This document shows positions 24,773 through 32,293 of a DNA stretch of 64,000 bases, in pieces. The notes below the pieces were generated by a model. It was not told the origin of the DNA. It saw only the letters and a program-made list of their open reading frames with translations, and did not search any database. How positions within the stretch are numbered: the first letter of the stretch is position 1; each line of letters starts with the position of its first letter. Source of the stretch: BQJD01 sp964350265 (GTDB lineage: Bacteria > Pseudomonadota > Gammaproteobacteria > Arenicellales > CAJQKF01); NCBI GenBank assembly GCA_964350265.1, contig CAYGJZ010000001.1:62001-126000 (forward strand), in the 5' to 3' direction. Both the position numbers and the translations under genes were made by a program.

Positions 24773-25837
24773 GTGCCCACCGCTCCTGCTGACCCCGCCG
24801 ACTTCTCCCGCCGCCTGCTGGCCTGGTACGACGACCACGGCCGCCACGACCTGCCGTGGAAGCGCTCCCGCGACCGCTACCGCATCTGGGTCTCGGAGAT
24901 CATGCTGCAGCAGACCAGGGTGGAGACCGTGCTCGACTACTATGCGCGCTTCCTCGCCGCCTTCCCCGACGTCCATGCCCTGGCCCGGGCCGAGGCGGAC
25001 GCGGTGCTGGCGCTGTGGGCCGGGCTTGGCTACTACGCCCGTGCCCGCAACCTGCACCGTGCCGCGCAGCAGGTGGTGGCAGCACACGGCGGCGACTTCC
25101 CGGACGACATCGACGCCCTCACCGCCCTGCCCGGCATCGGTCGTTCCACCGCCGCCGCCATCCTCGCCCTGTCCAGCGGCGCCCGCCATGCCATCTGCGA
25201 CGGCAACGTGCGCCGGGTGCTGAGCCGGGTGCACCGGGTGGAGGGCGACCCCGCCGCCAGCGCCACCCAGGCGCGGCTGTGGCGGCTGGCCGAGGCCCAC
25301 ACCCCGGACCGGCGGGTGGACGACTACACCCAGGCCATCATGGATCTCGGCGCCACCGTGTGCATGCGCAGGCCGCGCTGCGCACTCTGCCCGGTCCGGT
25401 CGCTGTGCGCCGGCTTCGCCGCCGGCGACGCCGATGCCTTCCCGTGGCCGCGCACGCGGCGGGCGCGGCCGCGTCAGCAGGCCGGCTTCCTGCTGCTGCG
25501 CGACGCCCGCGGCCGGCTGCTGCTGGAGCGGCGTCCGCCGGCCGGCATCTGGGGCGGACTGTGGTGCCCGCCCGAGGTCGGTGACGATATACTCGGCTGG
25601 ATCCGGCAGCGCTTCGGCACTGCCCCGGCGTGCTGGCAGGACGAACCGCCCGTGCTGCACGGCTTCACCCACTTCGAGCTGGAGATCCGCCCGCGCAGCG
25701 CGGTGCTCGGCGACACCTACGCAGACGGCGGCGCGGTGGGCGACCAGGCCGCGCTGCGCTGGCACGACCACGAACAACTCGCCGGCGCGGGACTGCCCGC
25801 GCCGTTTCGCAAACTCATCGACCAATCAGGAGGCTAG
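24773..25837 (+). CDS. mutY: A/G-specific adenine glycosylase MutY
   Basis: DNA glycosylase that removes adenine mispaired with 8-oxoguanine, 354 residues from a GTG. It shows the helix-hairpin-helix (ALPGIGRSTAAAILALS), the catalytic region SEIMLQQTRVETV, an iron-sulfur cluster and a C-terminal Nudix-like domain that reads 8-oxoG (LLLRDARGRLLLERRPPAGI). The cluster cysteines read C-x5-C-x2-C-x5-C (CMRRPRCALCPVRSLC); the first spacer is one shorter than the usual six. yggX follows 4 bp after the stop, the standard gammaproteobacterial pair. Confidence 0.96.
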   Translation: MPTAPADPADFSRRLLAWYDDHGRHDLPWKRSRDRYRIWVSEIMLQQTRVETVLDYYARFLAAFPDVHALARAEADAVLALWAGLGYYARARNLHRAAQQVVAAHGGDFPDDIDALTALPGIGRSTAAAILALSSGARHAICDGNVRRVLSRVHRVEGDPAASATQARLWRLAEAHTPDRRVDDYTQAIMDLGATVCMRRPRCALCPVRSLCAGFAAGDADAFPWPRTRRARPRQQAGFLLLRDARGRLLLERRPPAGIWGGLWCPPEVGDDILGWIRQRFGTAPACWQDEPPVLHGFTHFELEIRPRSAVLGDTYADGGAVGDQAALRWHDHEQLAGAGLPAPFRKLIDQSGG

Positions 25838-25841
25838 CGCG

Positions 25842-26111
25842 ATGGCACGCACCGTGCACTGCGTCTACCTCGGCCGCGAGGCCGAAGGCCTGGAGATGGC
25901 GCCGTGGCCGGGGGAACTCGGCCAGAAGATCCTCGACAACGTGTCCAGGGAGGCCTGGGCCGAGTGGATGCGCTACCAGACCATGCTCATCAACGAGAAA
26001 CGCCTGAAGCCCATGGACAAGGAACACCGCCGCTACCTCGGCGAGCAGATGGAGAAGTTCCTGTTCGGCGGCGAGGTGGACGAGGTGAGCGGCTATACCC
26101 CCGGCTCGTGA
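25842..26111 (+). CDS. yggX: Fe(2+)-trafficking / oxidative damage protection protein YggX
   Basis: 89-residue cytosolic protein of the YggX family, recognised by the start MARTVHCVYLGREAEGLE with the conserved single Cys at residue 7 and by WMRYQTMLINEKRLKPMD. It protects iron-sulfur enzymes from oxidative damage; MutY itself carries such a cluster. AGGAGG lies nine bases upstream of the ATG, within the last codons of mutY. Confidence 0.96.
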   Translation: MARTVHCVYLGREAEGLEMAPWPGELGQKILDNVSREAWAEWMRYQTMLINEKRLKPMDKEHRRYLGEQMEKFLFGGEVDEVSGYTPGS

Positions 26112-26133
26112 AGACCAACGCAGGACAGGCGGC

Positions 26134-26841
26134 ATGAGCACGGCAGTGCTGTCGGCGGTGCGCGGCATCACCTTCGACCTGGACGACTCGCTGTGGGCGG
26201 TGTGGCCGGTGATCCACCGCGCCGAGGCGAAGATGCACGAGCATCTCGCCGAGCACTACCCGCGCATTGCCGAGCGGCACGACGTGGCCTCGGTGCGCGA
26301 CCTGCGCAACCGGGTGGCCGAGGCCCATCCGCAGCTTGCCTACGACTTCACCGAGATGCGCCGGCTGACCTACGTCGAGCTGCTCATCGGCGCTGGTTAT
26401 GCCGCCGACGGCGCCGACGACCTGCTGGCCCGCTTCCTCGACCTGCGCCACGAGGTCACCTTCTTCGACGACGTGCTGCCCGCGCTGGAAGCCCTGGCCG
26501 GTCGCTACCGCCTGTACGCGGTCTCCAACGGCAATGCCAGCCTCGCCCGGGTGGGCATCGACCACCTCTTCCACGGCCAGGTCAACGCCGGCATGGTGGG
26601 TGCGGGCAAGCCCGATGCGCGCATCTTCCACGTCGCCTGCGCCGAGCTCGACCTCGACCCGGGGCAGGTGCTGCACATCGGCGATCACCCGCTGGAGGAC
26701 ATCCACGGCGCCATGAGCGCCGGTCTCCGGGCCGCCTGGCTGAACCGCACCGAGGCGACCTGGCCGCGCGAGGACGCCCCCGACCTCACCATCACCCGCC
26801 TCGACCAGCTGGTCGAGGCACTGCAGGCCGCGGAGGGCTGA
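26134..26841 (+). CDS. HAD-superfamily phosphatase, YigB-like
   Basis: 235 residues of the HAD hydrolase family with all core motifs: motif I FDLDDSLW (nucleophile and acid Asp near residues 14 and 16), motif II VSNGNA, motif III Lys in GAGKPDARIF, and motif IV HIGDHPLEDIHGA. A helical cap follows motif I, placing it in subfamily I. Closest in feel to YigB-type FMN/riboflavin-pathway phosphatases, but substrate cannot be told from sequence. It is part of a run of co-oriented genes after mutY-yggX, starting 22 bp after yggX. Confidence 0.85.
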   Translation: MSTAVLSAVRGITFDLDDSLWAVWPVIHRAEAKMHEHLAEHYPRIAERHDVASVRDLRNRVAEAHPQLAYDFTEMRRLTYVELLIGAGYAADGADDLLARFLDLRHEVTFFDDVLPALEALAGRYRLYAVSNGNASLARVGIDHLFHGQVNAGMVGAGKPDARIFHVACAELDLDPGQVLHIGDHPLEDIHGAMSAGLRAAWLNRTEATWPREDAPDLTITRLDQLVEALQAAEG

Positions 26842-26845
26842 GGAC

Positions 26846-27985
26846 ATGGCCGGCCGGCAGGAACGCTTCCTCGAGATGCCGACCACCTCGCCGGGTACCC
26901 TGCGACTGCTCAAGGTGCTGTCCTGGGGCGCCCCCGACGCCCGGCCCAAGGCCTACCTGCAGGCCGCGCTGCACGCCGACGAGCTGCCCGGCATGCTGGT
27001 GGCCCATCGCCTGGCCGCGCTGCTCGACGAGGCCGACGCCGCCGGCGAAGTGGTCGGCCAGGTGGTGCTGGTGCCGGTGGCCAACCCGGCGGGCCTGGCC
27101 CAGCGCATGCAGGGCAACATCCTCGGCCGGCTGGCCTTCGACAGCGGGCAGAACTTCAACCGCGGCCACGGCGACCTCGCCGAGGCCGCCGCCGCCCTGC
27201 TCGACGGCCGGCTCGGCGACGATGCCGCCGCCAACGGCGTGATCCTGCGCGAGGCCCTGCGCCGTGCCGCCGCCGCCATGCCCGGCGACGACGAGGGCGC
27301 CTGGCTGCGCCGCACCCTGCTGGAGATGGCGGTGGACGCCGACGTCTGCCTGGACCTGCACTGCGACAACGAGGCGGTGCTGCACCTGTATACCCACACC
27401 GCCGGCTGGCCGCGCGCCGCCGGCCTCGCCGCGCGGCTGGATGCCCGCGGCGTGTTCCTCGCCGACATCTCCGGCGGCCATCCCTTCGACGAGGCGGTGT
27501 CGCGGCCCCATGCCGAGCTGGCCGAGCGCTTTCCCGGCCATCCCTTGCCGGCGCCGCCCCTGTCCGCCACCGTGGAACTGCGCGGCCTGGCCGACGTCAA
27601 CGAGACCCTGGCCGATGCCGACGCCCGCGGCCTGCTCGCCTTCCTGCGCGACGAGGGCATCGTCGCCGGCGACGCCGGCCCGCTGCCCGAGCCCTGCCAG
27701 GCCACCCCGCTGGCCGGCGTCGAGCACCTGCGCAGCCCGGTGGCCGGCCTCGTCGCCCATCGCGTGGCGGTGGGCGAACGGGTGACCAGGGGCCAGTGCG
27801 TGGCCCGCATCATCGACCCGATGGCCAGCTTCGGCGACGGCGTCACCGAGCTCACCGCGGGCACCGACGGCCTCGTCTATGCGCGCACCCATCACCGCAT
27901 GGCGGCACCGGGCACGGTGATCGCCGGCATTGCCGGCAGCGATGCCCTGCCGGGCAAGGACAGGGGGCCGCTGCTGACCGACTGA
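26846..27985 (+). CDS. Succinylglutamate desuccinylase/aspartoacylase-family protein
   Basis: 379-residue zinc-dependent deacylase-like protein of the AstE/AspA (M14-like) superfamily. The zinc ligands are visible as HADE (QAALHADELPGML) and the later His in CLDLHCDNEAVL; FNRGHGDLAE matches the substrate-binding Asn-Arg region. The C-terminus has a beta-barrel-like segment with biotinyl-like repeats (SPVAGLVAHRVAVGERVTRG). It starts 4 bp after the HAD gene. The true substrate is unknown; many such proteins are annotated simply as succinylglutamate desuccinylases. Confidence 0.85.
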   Translation: MAGRQERFLEMPTTSPGTLRLLKVLSWGAPDARPKAYLQAALHADELPGMLVAHRLAALLDEADAAGEVVGQVVLVPVANPAGLAQRMQGNILGRLAFDSGQNFNRGHGDLAEAAAALLDGRLGDDAAANGVILREALRRAAAAMPGDDEGAWLRRTLLEMAVDADVCLDLHCDNEAVLHLYTHTAGWPRAAGLAARLDARGVFLADISGGHPFDEAVSRPHAELAERFPGHPLPAPPLSATVELRGLADVNETLADADARGLLAFLRDEGIVAGDAGPLPEPCQATPLAGVEHLRSPVAGLVAHRVAVGERVTRGQCVARIIDPMASFGDGVTELTAGTDGLVYARTHHRMAAPGTVIAGIAGSDALPGKDRGPLLTD

Positions 27986-28024
27986 CCCCGTTCGAAGAAG
28001 GATTCCACCGAAGGAGATGAAAGG

Positions 28025-29449
28025 ATGACCAGGAATGTAGATGTCGCCATCGTCGGCGCCGGCTCCGCCGGCCTCGCCGCCATGACCCAGGTGCGCAAGG
28101 TGAGCGAGGACTTCGTGCTCATCGACAGCGGGCCCCTCGGCACCACCTGCGCGCGGGTGGGCTGCATGCCCTCCAAGGCGGCGATCCAGGTGGCCGACGA
28201 CATGTACCGCAGGCGCATCTTCAAGCGCGAGGGCATCCTCGGCGGCGACGCGCTCAAGCTCGACATGGAAGAGGCCTTCGAGCACGTGCGCAACATGCGC
28301 GACATCCTCGTCGACCGCGTGCTGGCCCACAACACCGACGAACTCGACGACCGCCTGGTCGGCGGCTTCGCCCGCTTCCTCGCCCCCGGCGTGCTCGACG
28401 TCGACGGCGAGCGCATCGAGGCGAAGAGCATCATCCTCGCCGTGGGCAGCTCGCCCTTCGTGCCCGAGCCCTGGCGCGAGCTCGGCGAGAGCATCATCAC
28501 CACCGACGACCTGTTCGACACCATGCACTGGCCGAAGACCCTCGGCGTCATCGGCCTCGGCGTCATCGGCCTGGAGCTTGGCCAGGCGCTGGCGCGCATG
28601 GGCATCAAGGTCACCGGCTTCGACCGCCTCGACGCCGTCGGCGGCCTCGACGACGATCTCTTGGCGATCACCGCCAAGGACCTCGTCGAAGGCGACATGA
28701 CCGTGCACCTCGGCCACGAGGTCAAGCTGCTGCCGCTGGACGGCCGGGTGCGCATCGACGCCGGCGAGCAGCGCATGATCGTGCACAAGGCACTGGTGGC
28801 GGTGGGGCGGCGCTCCAACCTGCACGCCATGGAGCTCGACAAGGCCGGCATCCCGCTGCGCGAGGACGGCCTGCCCGACTACAACCCCTATACCACCCGC
28901 GCCGGCGACGCCCGCGTCTTCGTCGCCGGCGATGGCATCGGCAGCCGGCAGATCCTGCACGAGGCCGTGGCCGAGGGCCGCATCGCCGGCTACAACGCCA
29001 TGCGCGAAGCATCCACCGCCTTCGCCCGCACCGTGCCCATGTCGGTGTGCTACAGCGACCCGCACATCTGCCACGTCGGCGCGCGCTATCCCGAGCTCGA
29101 CCCGGAAACCGTGGTGGTGGGCAACACCCGCTTCGGCCCGGTGGGCCGGGCGCTGATCATGGGCCGCAACCGCGGCATGCTGCGGCTCTACGTGCGCAAG
29201 GTCGACGGCCGCGTGCTCGGCGCCGCCATGGTGGCGCCGGACGGCGAGTACATCACCCACCTGCTGGCCTGGGCCATCGAGCAGAACCTCACCGTGTTCG
29301 ACCTCGCCCGCATGCCCTTCTACCACCCCACCGTGGTGGAAGGCCTGCAGGGCGCCATCCGCGAAGCCATCGCCCAGCTGCCCGAGCTGGCCGAACGCTT
29401 CGACCACCCCGCCGAACTGCGCCCGCTGGAAGACATGCTGCCCTCGTAA
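28025..29449 (+). CDS. Dihydrolipoamide dehydrogenase-like pyridine nucleotide-disulfide oxidoreductase
   Basis: 474-residue flavoprotein. FAD-binding GAGSAGLAAM is at the N-terminus, the redox-active disulfide is in CARVGCMPSK (C-x4-C), the NAD-binding motif is GLGVIGLELG and the second FAD motif is VFVAGDGIG. The C-terminal dimer domain carries the active-site His in FYHPTVVEGL. It resembles stand-alone Lpd-like enzymes; no 2-oxoacid dehydrogenase E1/E2 genes are nearby, so its partner is not visible. GAAGGAGATGAAAGG lies ahead of the ATG at 28025. Confidence 0.9.
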   Translation: MTRNVDVAIVGAGSAGLAAMTQVRKVSEDFVLIDSGPLGTTCARVGCMPSKAAIQVADDMYRRRIFKREGILGGDALKLDMEEAFEHVRNMRDILVDRVLAHNTDELDDRLVGGFARFLAPGVLDVDGERIEAKSIILAVGSSPFVPEPWRELGESIITTDDLFDTMHWPKTLGVIGLGVIGLELGQALARMGIKVTGFDRLDAVGGLDDDLLAITAKDLVEGDMTVHLGHEVKLLPLDGRVRIDAGEQRMIVHKALVAVGRRSNLHAMELDKAGIPLREDGLPDYNPYTTRAGDARVFVAGDGIGSRQILHEAVAEGRIAGYNAMREASTAFARTVPMSVCYSDPHICHVGARYPELDPETVVVGNTRFGPVGRALIMGRNRGMLRLYVRKVDGRVLGAAMVAPDGEYITHLLAWAIEQNLTVFDLARMPFYHPTVVEGLQGAIREAIAQLPELAERFDHPAELRPLEDMLPS

Positions 29450-29553
29450 GCTTCCCTGGGCCGCGCACGCGGCGGCGCGGCGGCAGCAGGCAAGGGGAAA
29501 CGAAGGGGAAGGGGGAGGGGAGCCGCGCGTCGCGCCCCGCATTCAGCGCGGGA

Positions 29554-30105
29554 TCAGCGCGGGGTCGGCTGTGTGATCTCGTCGATGTAAGGGGCGAACA
29601 CGCCGCGGCGACGGTCCTCGTAGTATCGCGTCAGCGCCCGGGTGATCACCGCGAAGGCCATTTCGTCCCAGGGAATCTGGTCCTCGTCGTACAGCGCCGT
29701 CTCCAGGCTCTCCGGCCCCGGCGCGAAGCGGCCGTCCACCAGCTCGCCGCGAAAGATCATGTACACCTGGCTGATGTGCGGGATGTTGTAGATCGCGTAC
29801 AGGTCGCTCACCCGCACCTTCGCCATCGCCTCCTCGTCCGTCTCCCGCGCCGCCGCCTGCTGCACCGTCTCGCGGTTCTCCATGAACCCCGCCGGGATCG
29901 TCCACAGCCCGTGGCGCGGCTCGATGGCGCGGCGGCAGAGCAGGATGCGCCCCTCCCACTCCGGGATGCAGCCCGCCACGATCTTCGGGTTCTGGTAGTG
30001 AATCTCGCCGCAGGCCTCGCACACGTGCCGCGGCAGGTTGTCCCCCGCCGGCACCCGGAACGCGACAGGTCCGCCGCACAGGTTGCAGTACTTGATATCG
30101 ATCAT
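29554..30105 (-). CDS. Nudix hydrolase with N-terminal zinc ribbon
   Basis: 183 residues from the ATG at 30105. The N-terminal zinc ribbon has two Cys pairs (CNLCGG and CEACGE), as in NADH-pyrophosphatase-like and related Nudix proteins. The Nudix box is GFMENRETVQQAAARETDEEA-like with the REx2EE core. Pyrophosphatase activity on a nucleoside diphosphate derivative such as NADH or ADP-ribose is likely for the family; the specific substrate is not clear. It is transcribed away from the tRNA gene; an upstream extension to 30165 has no coding support. Confidence 0.88.
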   Translation of the reverse strand: MIDIKYCNLCGGPVAFRVPAGDNLPRHVCEACGEIHYQNPKIVAGCIPEWEGRILLCRRAIEPRHGLWTIPAGFMENRETVQQAAARETDEEAMAKVRVSDLYAIYNIPHISQVYMIFRGELVDGRFAPGPESLETALYDEDQIPWDEMAFAVITRALTRYYEDRRRGVFAPYIDEITQPTPR

Positions 30106-30216
30106 CGGCCACGGCCCGTGGCCGTCAACAGTGCCCAAAAAATCGACTATACCACCCCCAACCACCGCCAGGCCCCACCCACCGTTGCCAAACCGACACC
30201 CCGCCGCGCCACAGGC

Positions 30217-30245
30217 TTGACTGTCCCCCGCGAATGCTTTTAAAT
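30217..30245 (+). promoter_or_regulatory. tRNA-Phe promoter
   Basis: TTGACT (30217-30222), a 17-bp spacer and TTAAAT (30240-30245), followed by a GC-rich discriminator (CCGCCGC), lies 63 bp upstream of the tRNA. This is the typical layout of a growth-rate-controlled stable RNA promoter. Confidence 0.7.
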
Positions 30246-30308
30246 CCGCCGCTCACCTTCGGCGAGCGACACCCCACCAACCCCCGTCGCCCGCCCATAC
30301 CCCCCGAT

Positions 30309-30384
30309 GGCCAGGTAGCTCAGTCGGTAGAGCAGGGGACTGAAAATCCCCGTGTCGGCAGTTCGATTCTGTCCCTGGCCACCA
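30309..30384 (+). tRNA. tRNA-Phe (GAA)
   Basis: A complete 76-nt cloverleaf. The acceptor stem is GGCCAGG with CCTGGCC, then discriminator A and an encoded CCA. The D-arm starts TAGCTCAGTCGGTAGAGCA, the anticodon arm is GGGGA-CTGAAAA-TCCCC with anticodon GAA, and the T-arm contains GTTCGATTC. Base composition and gene content change sharply right after its 3' end, making it a probable integration site for the island that follows. Confidence 0.97.
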
Positions 30385-30424
30385 TAAATATCAATTAGTT
30401 ATCTATACCCCGAGACACGACTGG

Positions 30425-30712
30425 TCACAAACTGGTTACATCTTTCTCGCGGTCACGCTTCCGCAGGTACCACCACAGCACGTCGCCTCGAATCCTCCCG
30501 GTCTTGTCCCAGGTGCACTCGTTGTACCGGCGGATGATCTTGTGGGTCTGCCAGTCCTCGACCAGCTTGAAGGTCTGCATGTAGGGCCGGTTGATGAGCT
30601 TCGACGTCAGGTGCACGTACTTCTCGAAAACCGGCGCGGCTTCCTCCGGTTGATAATTCTTTAAGAGCTCGCCGATCCGTTTTACGCCGCCGCGCGCGTC
30701 GTTGATTTCCAT
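30425..30712 (-). CDS. Hypothetical protein next to tRNA-Phe
   Basis: 95 residues (MEINDARGGVKRIGELLKNY...) rich in charged and aromatic residues, with a basic C-terminus (WWYLRKRDREKD). No family recognised. It is the first open frame inside the AT-richer island and ends 40 bp from the tRNA 3' end, the place where integrases or their remnants usually lie, but no tyrosine-recombinase motif is visible. The ribosome-binding site is poor. It could be a remnant. Confidence 0.45.
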   Translation of the reverse strand: MEINDARGGVKRIGELLKNYQPEEAAPVFEKYVHLTSKLINRPYMQTFKLVEDWQTHKIIRRYNECTWDKTGRIRGDVLWWYLRKRDREKDVTSL

Positions 30713-30721
30713 ATCTAGGTT

Positions 30722-30919
30722 TTACTTGACTTTTAAAGGTCGGTCATTCTTGTTACTCCTGAGGTCGGAAGGTTTGACCTTTCCCGCCTCCATGCTATGA
30801 AGGTTTGGAGGCGTCTTGTATGATACGAGGCGTATCTCGTTGTGGTGCTCTTTGTTATTCTCGTTGTCCATTCGACCGGGGGTATGACCCTTGCTTTGAG
30901 ACTGCTCGTTACTTGTCAT
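30722..30919 (-). CDS. Hypothetical small hydrophilic ORF
   Basis: 65 codons (MTSNEQSQSKGHTPGR...), very rich in Asn, Lys and Ser, with no hydrophobic core and no recognised domain. It ends 9 bp before the start of the 95-residue ORF. There is no clear ribosome-binding site. It may be non-coding; listed because it is co-oriented with and adjacent to its neighbour. Confidence 0.25.
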   Translation of the reverse strand: MTSNEQSQSKGHTPGRMDNENNKEHHNEIRLVSYKTPPNLHSMEAGKVKPSDLRSNKNDRPLKVK

Positions 30920-31053
30920 CCATTCGAGTAGTGGGTACGCGCCCAGTAGTCTCAGTTTCGCTATGATAGTACGTTCTTTAGTCGAGCAAGCGACGAAAGA
31001 AAGCTCGTGCTTGTCGGTCAGGCAGAGCCACCAGTAGGAAAATTGCGAATGAA

Positions 31054-31171
31054 AAACACGCCGAGGTAGGCGTGTTTAAAAATCGAGTTCTTTGTGGCTA
31101 GCGCAAAGCTCAAATGGTACTCTGCGCTTGCGCCAGCTACAAAAGACTCAATTTGTGTGCGGAGTACCATT
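31054..31171. other. Structured non-coding region with nested inverted repeats
   Basis: The stretch 30920-31549 has no convincing gene, but part of it is highly structured. First comes a perfect 9-bp stem AAACACGCC (31054-31062)/GGCGTGTTT (31069-31077). Next an imperfect long inverted repeat pairs 31081-31108 with 31127-31153, differing mainly by transitions, several of which become G-U pairs in RNA. Nested with it, AATGGTACTC (31113-31122) pairs perfectly with GAGTACCATT (31162-31171), so the two arms interlock. This could be a structured RNA, a recombination site or an IS end. I found no attC consensus. Confidence 0.5.
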
Positions 31172-31489
31172 AATTGCATAGTACTCGATGAGAACTAGAA
31201 AGCCAGCGTCAAGCTGCGGATAACTTGAGTGAGATATATTGACCGCTGACTCGGTGACGCTAGAAATGGCTTACGGGAAGACGATGGAACGAATCGAGAT
31301 GACTGAGGGTATTCGATAATTGCTTAATAACTGTGGTTATGGACTCTTTTCGAATAGGTTCATAAGCGATGTATAGACTACTTGACCACCACGATATCAT
31401 GAATCAAAAAAGTCGCAAGTCGGACTAAGAAATAAATGTATTGTCTGGTAACTGCAAGACAAGCGTTACATGTGCGTTGATCTGGAAAA

Positions 31490-31540
31490 CTGGTGGGAAA
31501 AGATCGTCCCGTGTGAGTTATACGTGCCAGCTCCCACCAG
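31490..31540. promoter_or_regulatory. Inverted repeat abutting the start of the BREX operon
   Basis: CTGGTGGGA (31490-31498) and TCCCACCAG (31532-31540) form a perfect 9-bp inverted repeat with a 33-base gap. The right arm runs directly into the ribosome-binding site GGGAGG of the first operon gene (ATG 31550). It could be an operator for the HTH protein it precedes or an mRNA structure that masks the ribosome-binding site. Confidence 0.5.
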
Positions 31541-31549
31541 GGAGGCTCA

Positions 31550-31747
31550 ATGACCGACTCGCTCGGATTCTTGATTGATGACGTCGCTATTAATCTCGGT
31601 GTAGCGACGCGCGCCATCTGCCCATGGAGAGAGCATAAAGGTTTGCCAGTTCACAAGGCCGAACGACTGTGGAAGCTTAGAATAGATGTCGAAGATGAGC
31701 GGGTTAGATCGGGGGATGCCGACGAAAGCAAGGAGGTGTCCGGTTGA
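31550..31747 (+). CDS. Small excisionase/AlpA-like HTH protein leading the BREX operon
   Basis: 65 residues with a helix-turn-helix of the MerR/excisionase type (LGFLIDDVAINLGVATRAIC, then REHKGLPVHKAERLWKLRID). The ribosome-binding site GGGAGG is four bases from the ATG. Its stop overlaps the TTG start of brxF (TTGA), so it is an integral operon gene. It may autoregulate the system through the inverted repeat just upstream, or be the remaining excisionase of the island; the first fits operon structure better. Common BREX regulators of the WYL type are different. Confidence 0.75.
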   Translation: MTDSLGFLIDDVAINLGVATRAICPWREHKGLPVHKAERLWKLRIDVEDERVRSGDADESKEVSG

Positions 31748-32268
31748 CGGCGGCGGCGACACATAGTTCGGCAAGCGGTTTTCTCGGTGAGCGGATCCGG
31801 CACCTCATCCCTAAGGCCACGGAGCTTTACCACCGGCTGATCCTGGTCGTGGCACCCGCAGGCGCCGACAAATCCGAAGCGCTGCGAGAGGTCGCCGAGA
31901 GGACCGGCGCGCCGATCGTGAATCTAAATCTGGAGCTGTCTCGGCGCTTGCTCGACCTGACTGAACGGCAGCGTAAGCTTCAAGCCTCGCGGCTCGTCGG
32001 AGAGCTGGTCGCGGAAGCGGTCTTACAGGAGGGCGCAAAGGGGGTGGTGTTGCTCGACGATACTGAGATCCTCTTCGACGTCAGCCTGGCAATTGATCCG
32101 CTTCGGCTCCTCCAAGATGTCTCGCGGAACTGGACGTTGGTTGTTGCGTGGCGCGGGCACGTGGACGGCGACCATCTTGAATACGCGCGCCCAGGGCACC
32201 CGGAGTATCGGCGCTACCCCACGGGCGATCTGGTGATCGTCTCGGGGGACGACCCGGCTTCTGAATAG
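31744..32268 (+). CDS. brxF: BREX type 3 P-loop protein BrxF
   Basis: 174-residue protein with a nucleotide-binding-like core: the loop LILVVAPAGADKSEAL near residue 35 (a degenerate Walker A, PAGADKS) and a Walker-B-like strand GVVLLDDTEILF. Size, position first in the operon and motifs match BrxF of type 3 BREX. The start is a TTG with a strong AAGGAGGTG site, overlapping the preceding stop. The Gly-to-Ala/Asp changes in the P-loop are worth noting, though BrxF family P-loops are variable. Confidence 0.82.
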   Translation: MTAAATHSSASGFLGERIRHLIPKATELYHRLILVVAPAGADKSEALREVAERTGAPIVNLNLELSRRLLDLTERQRKLQASRLVGELVAEAVLQEGAKGVVLLDDTEILFDVSLAIDPLRLLQDVSRNWTLVVAWRGHVDGDHLEYARPGHPEYRRYPTGDLVIVSGDDPASE

Positions 32269-32293
32269 GAATCGTTGGTAAGGGGCTAACAGA

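Noticed and set aside
23747..25825. 692-codon minus-strand frame opposite panB-like and mutY
   Set aside because: The plus-strand genes have complete catalytic motifs; this frame has none.
26792..29542. 916-codon minus-strand frame
   Set aside because: Shadow of the deacylase and flavoprotein genes; low-complexity Gly/Ala/His-rich composition.
31054..31171. Integron attC site
   Set aside because: The interlocked repeats suggested attC, but the conserved core bases (GTTRRRY and its complement) and an integrase are missing.
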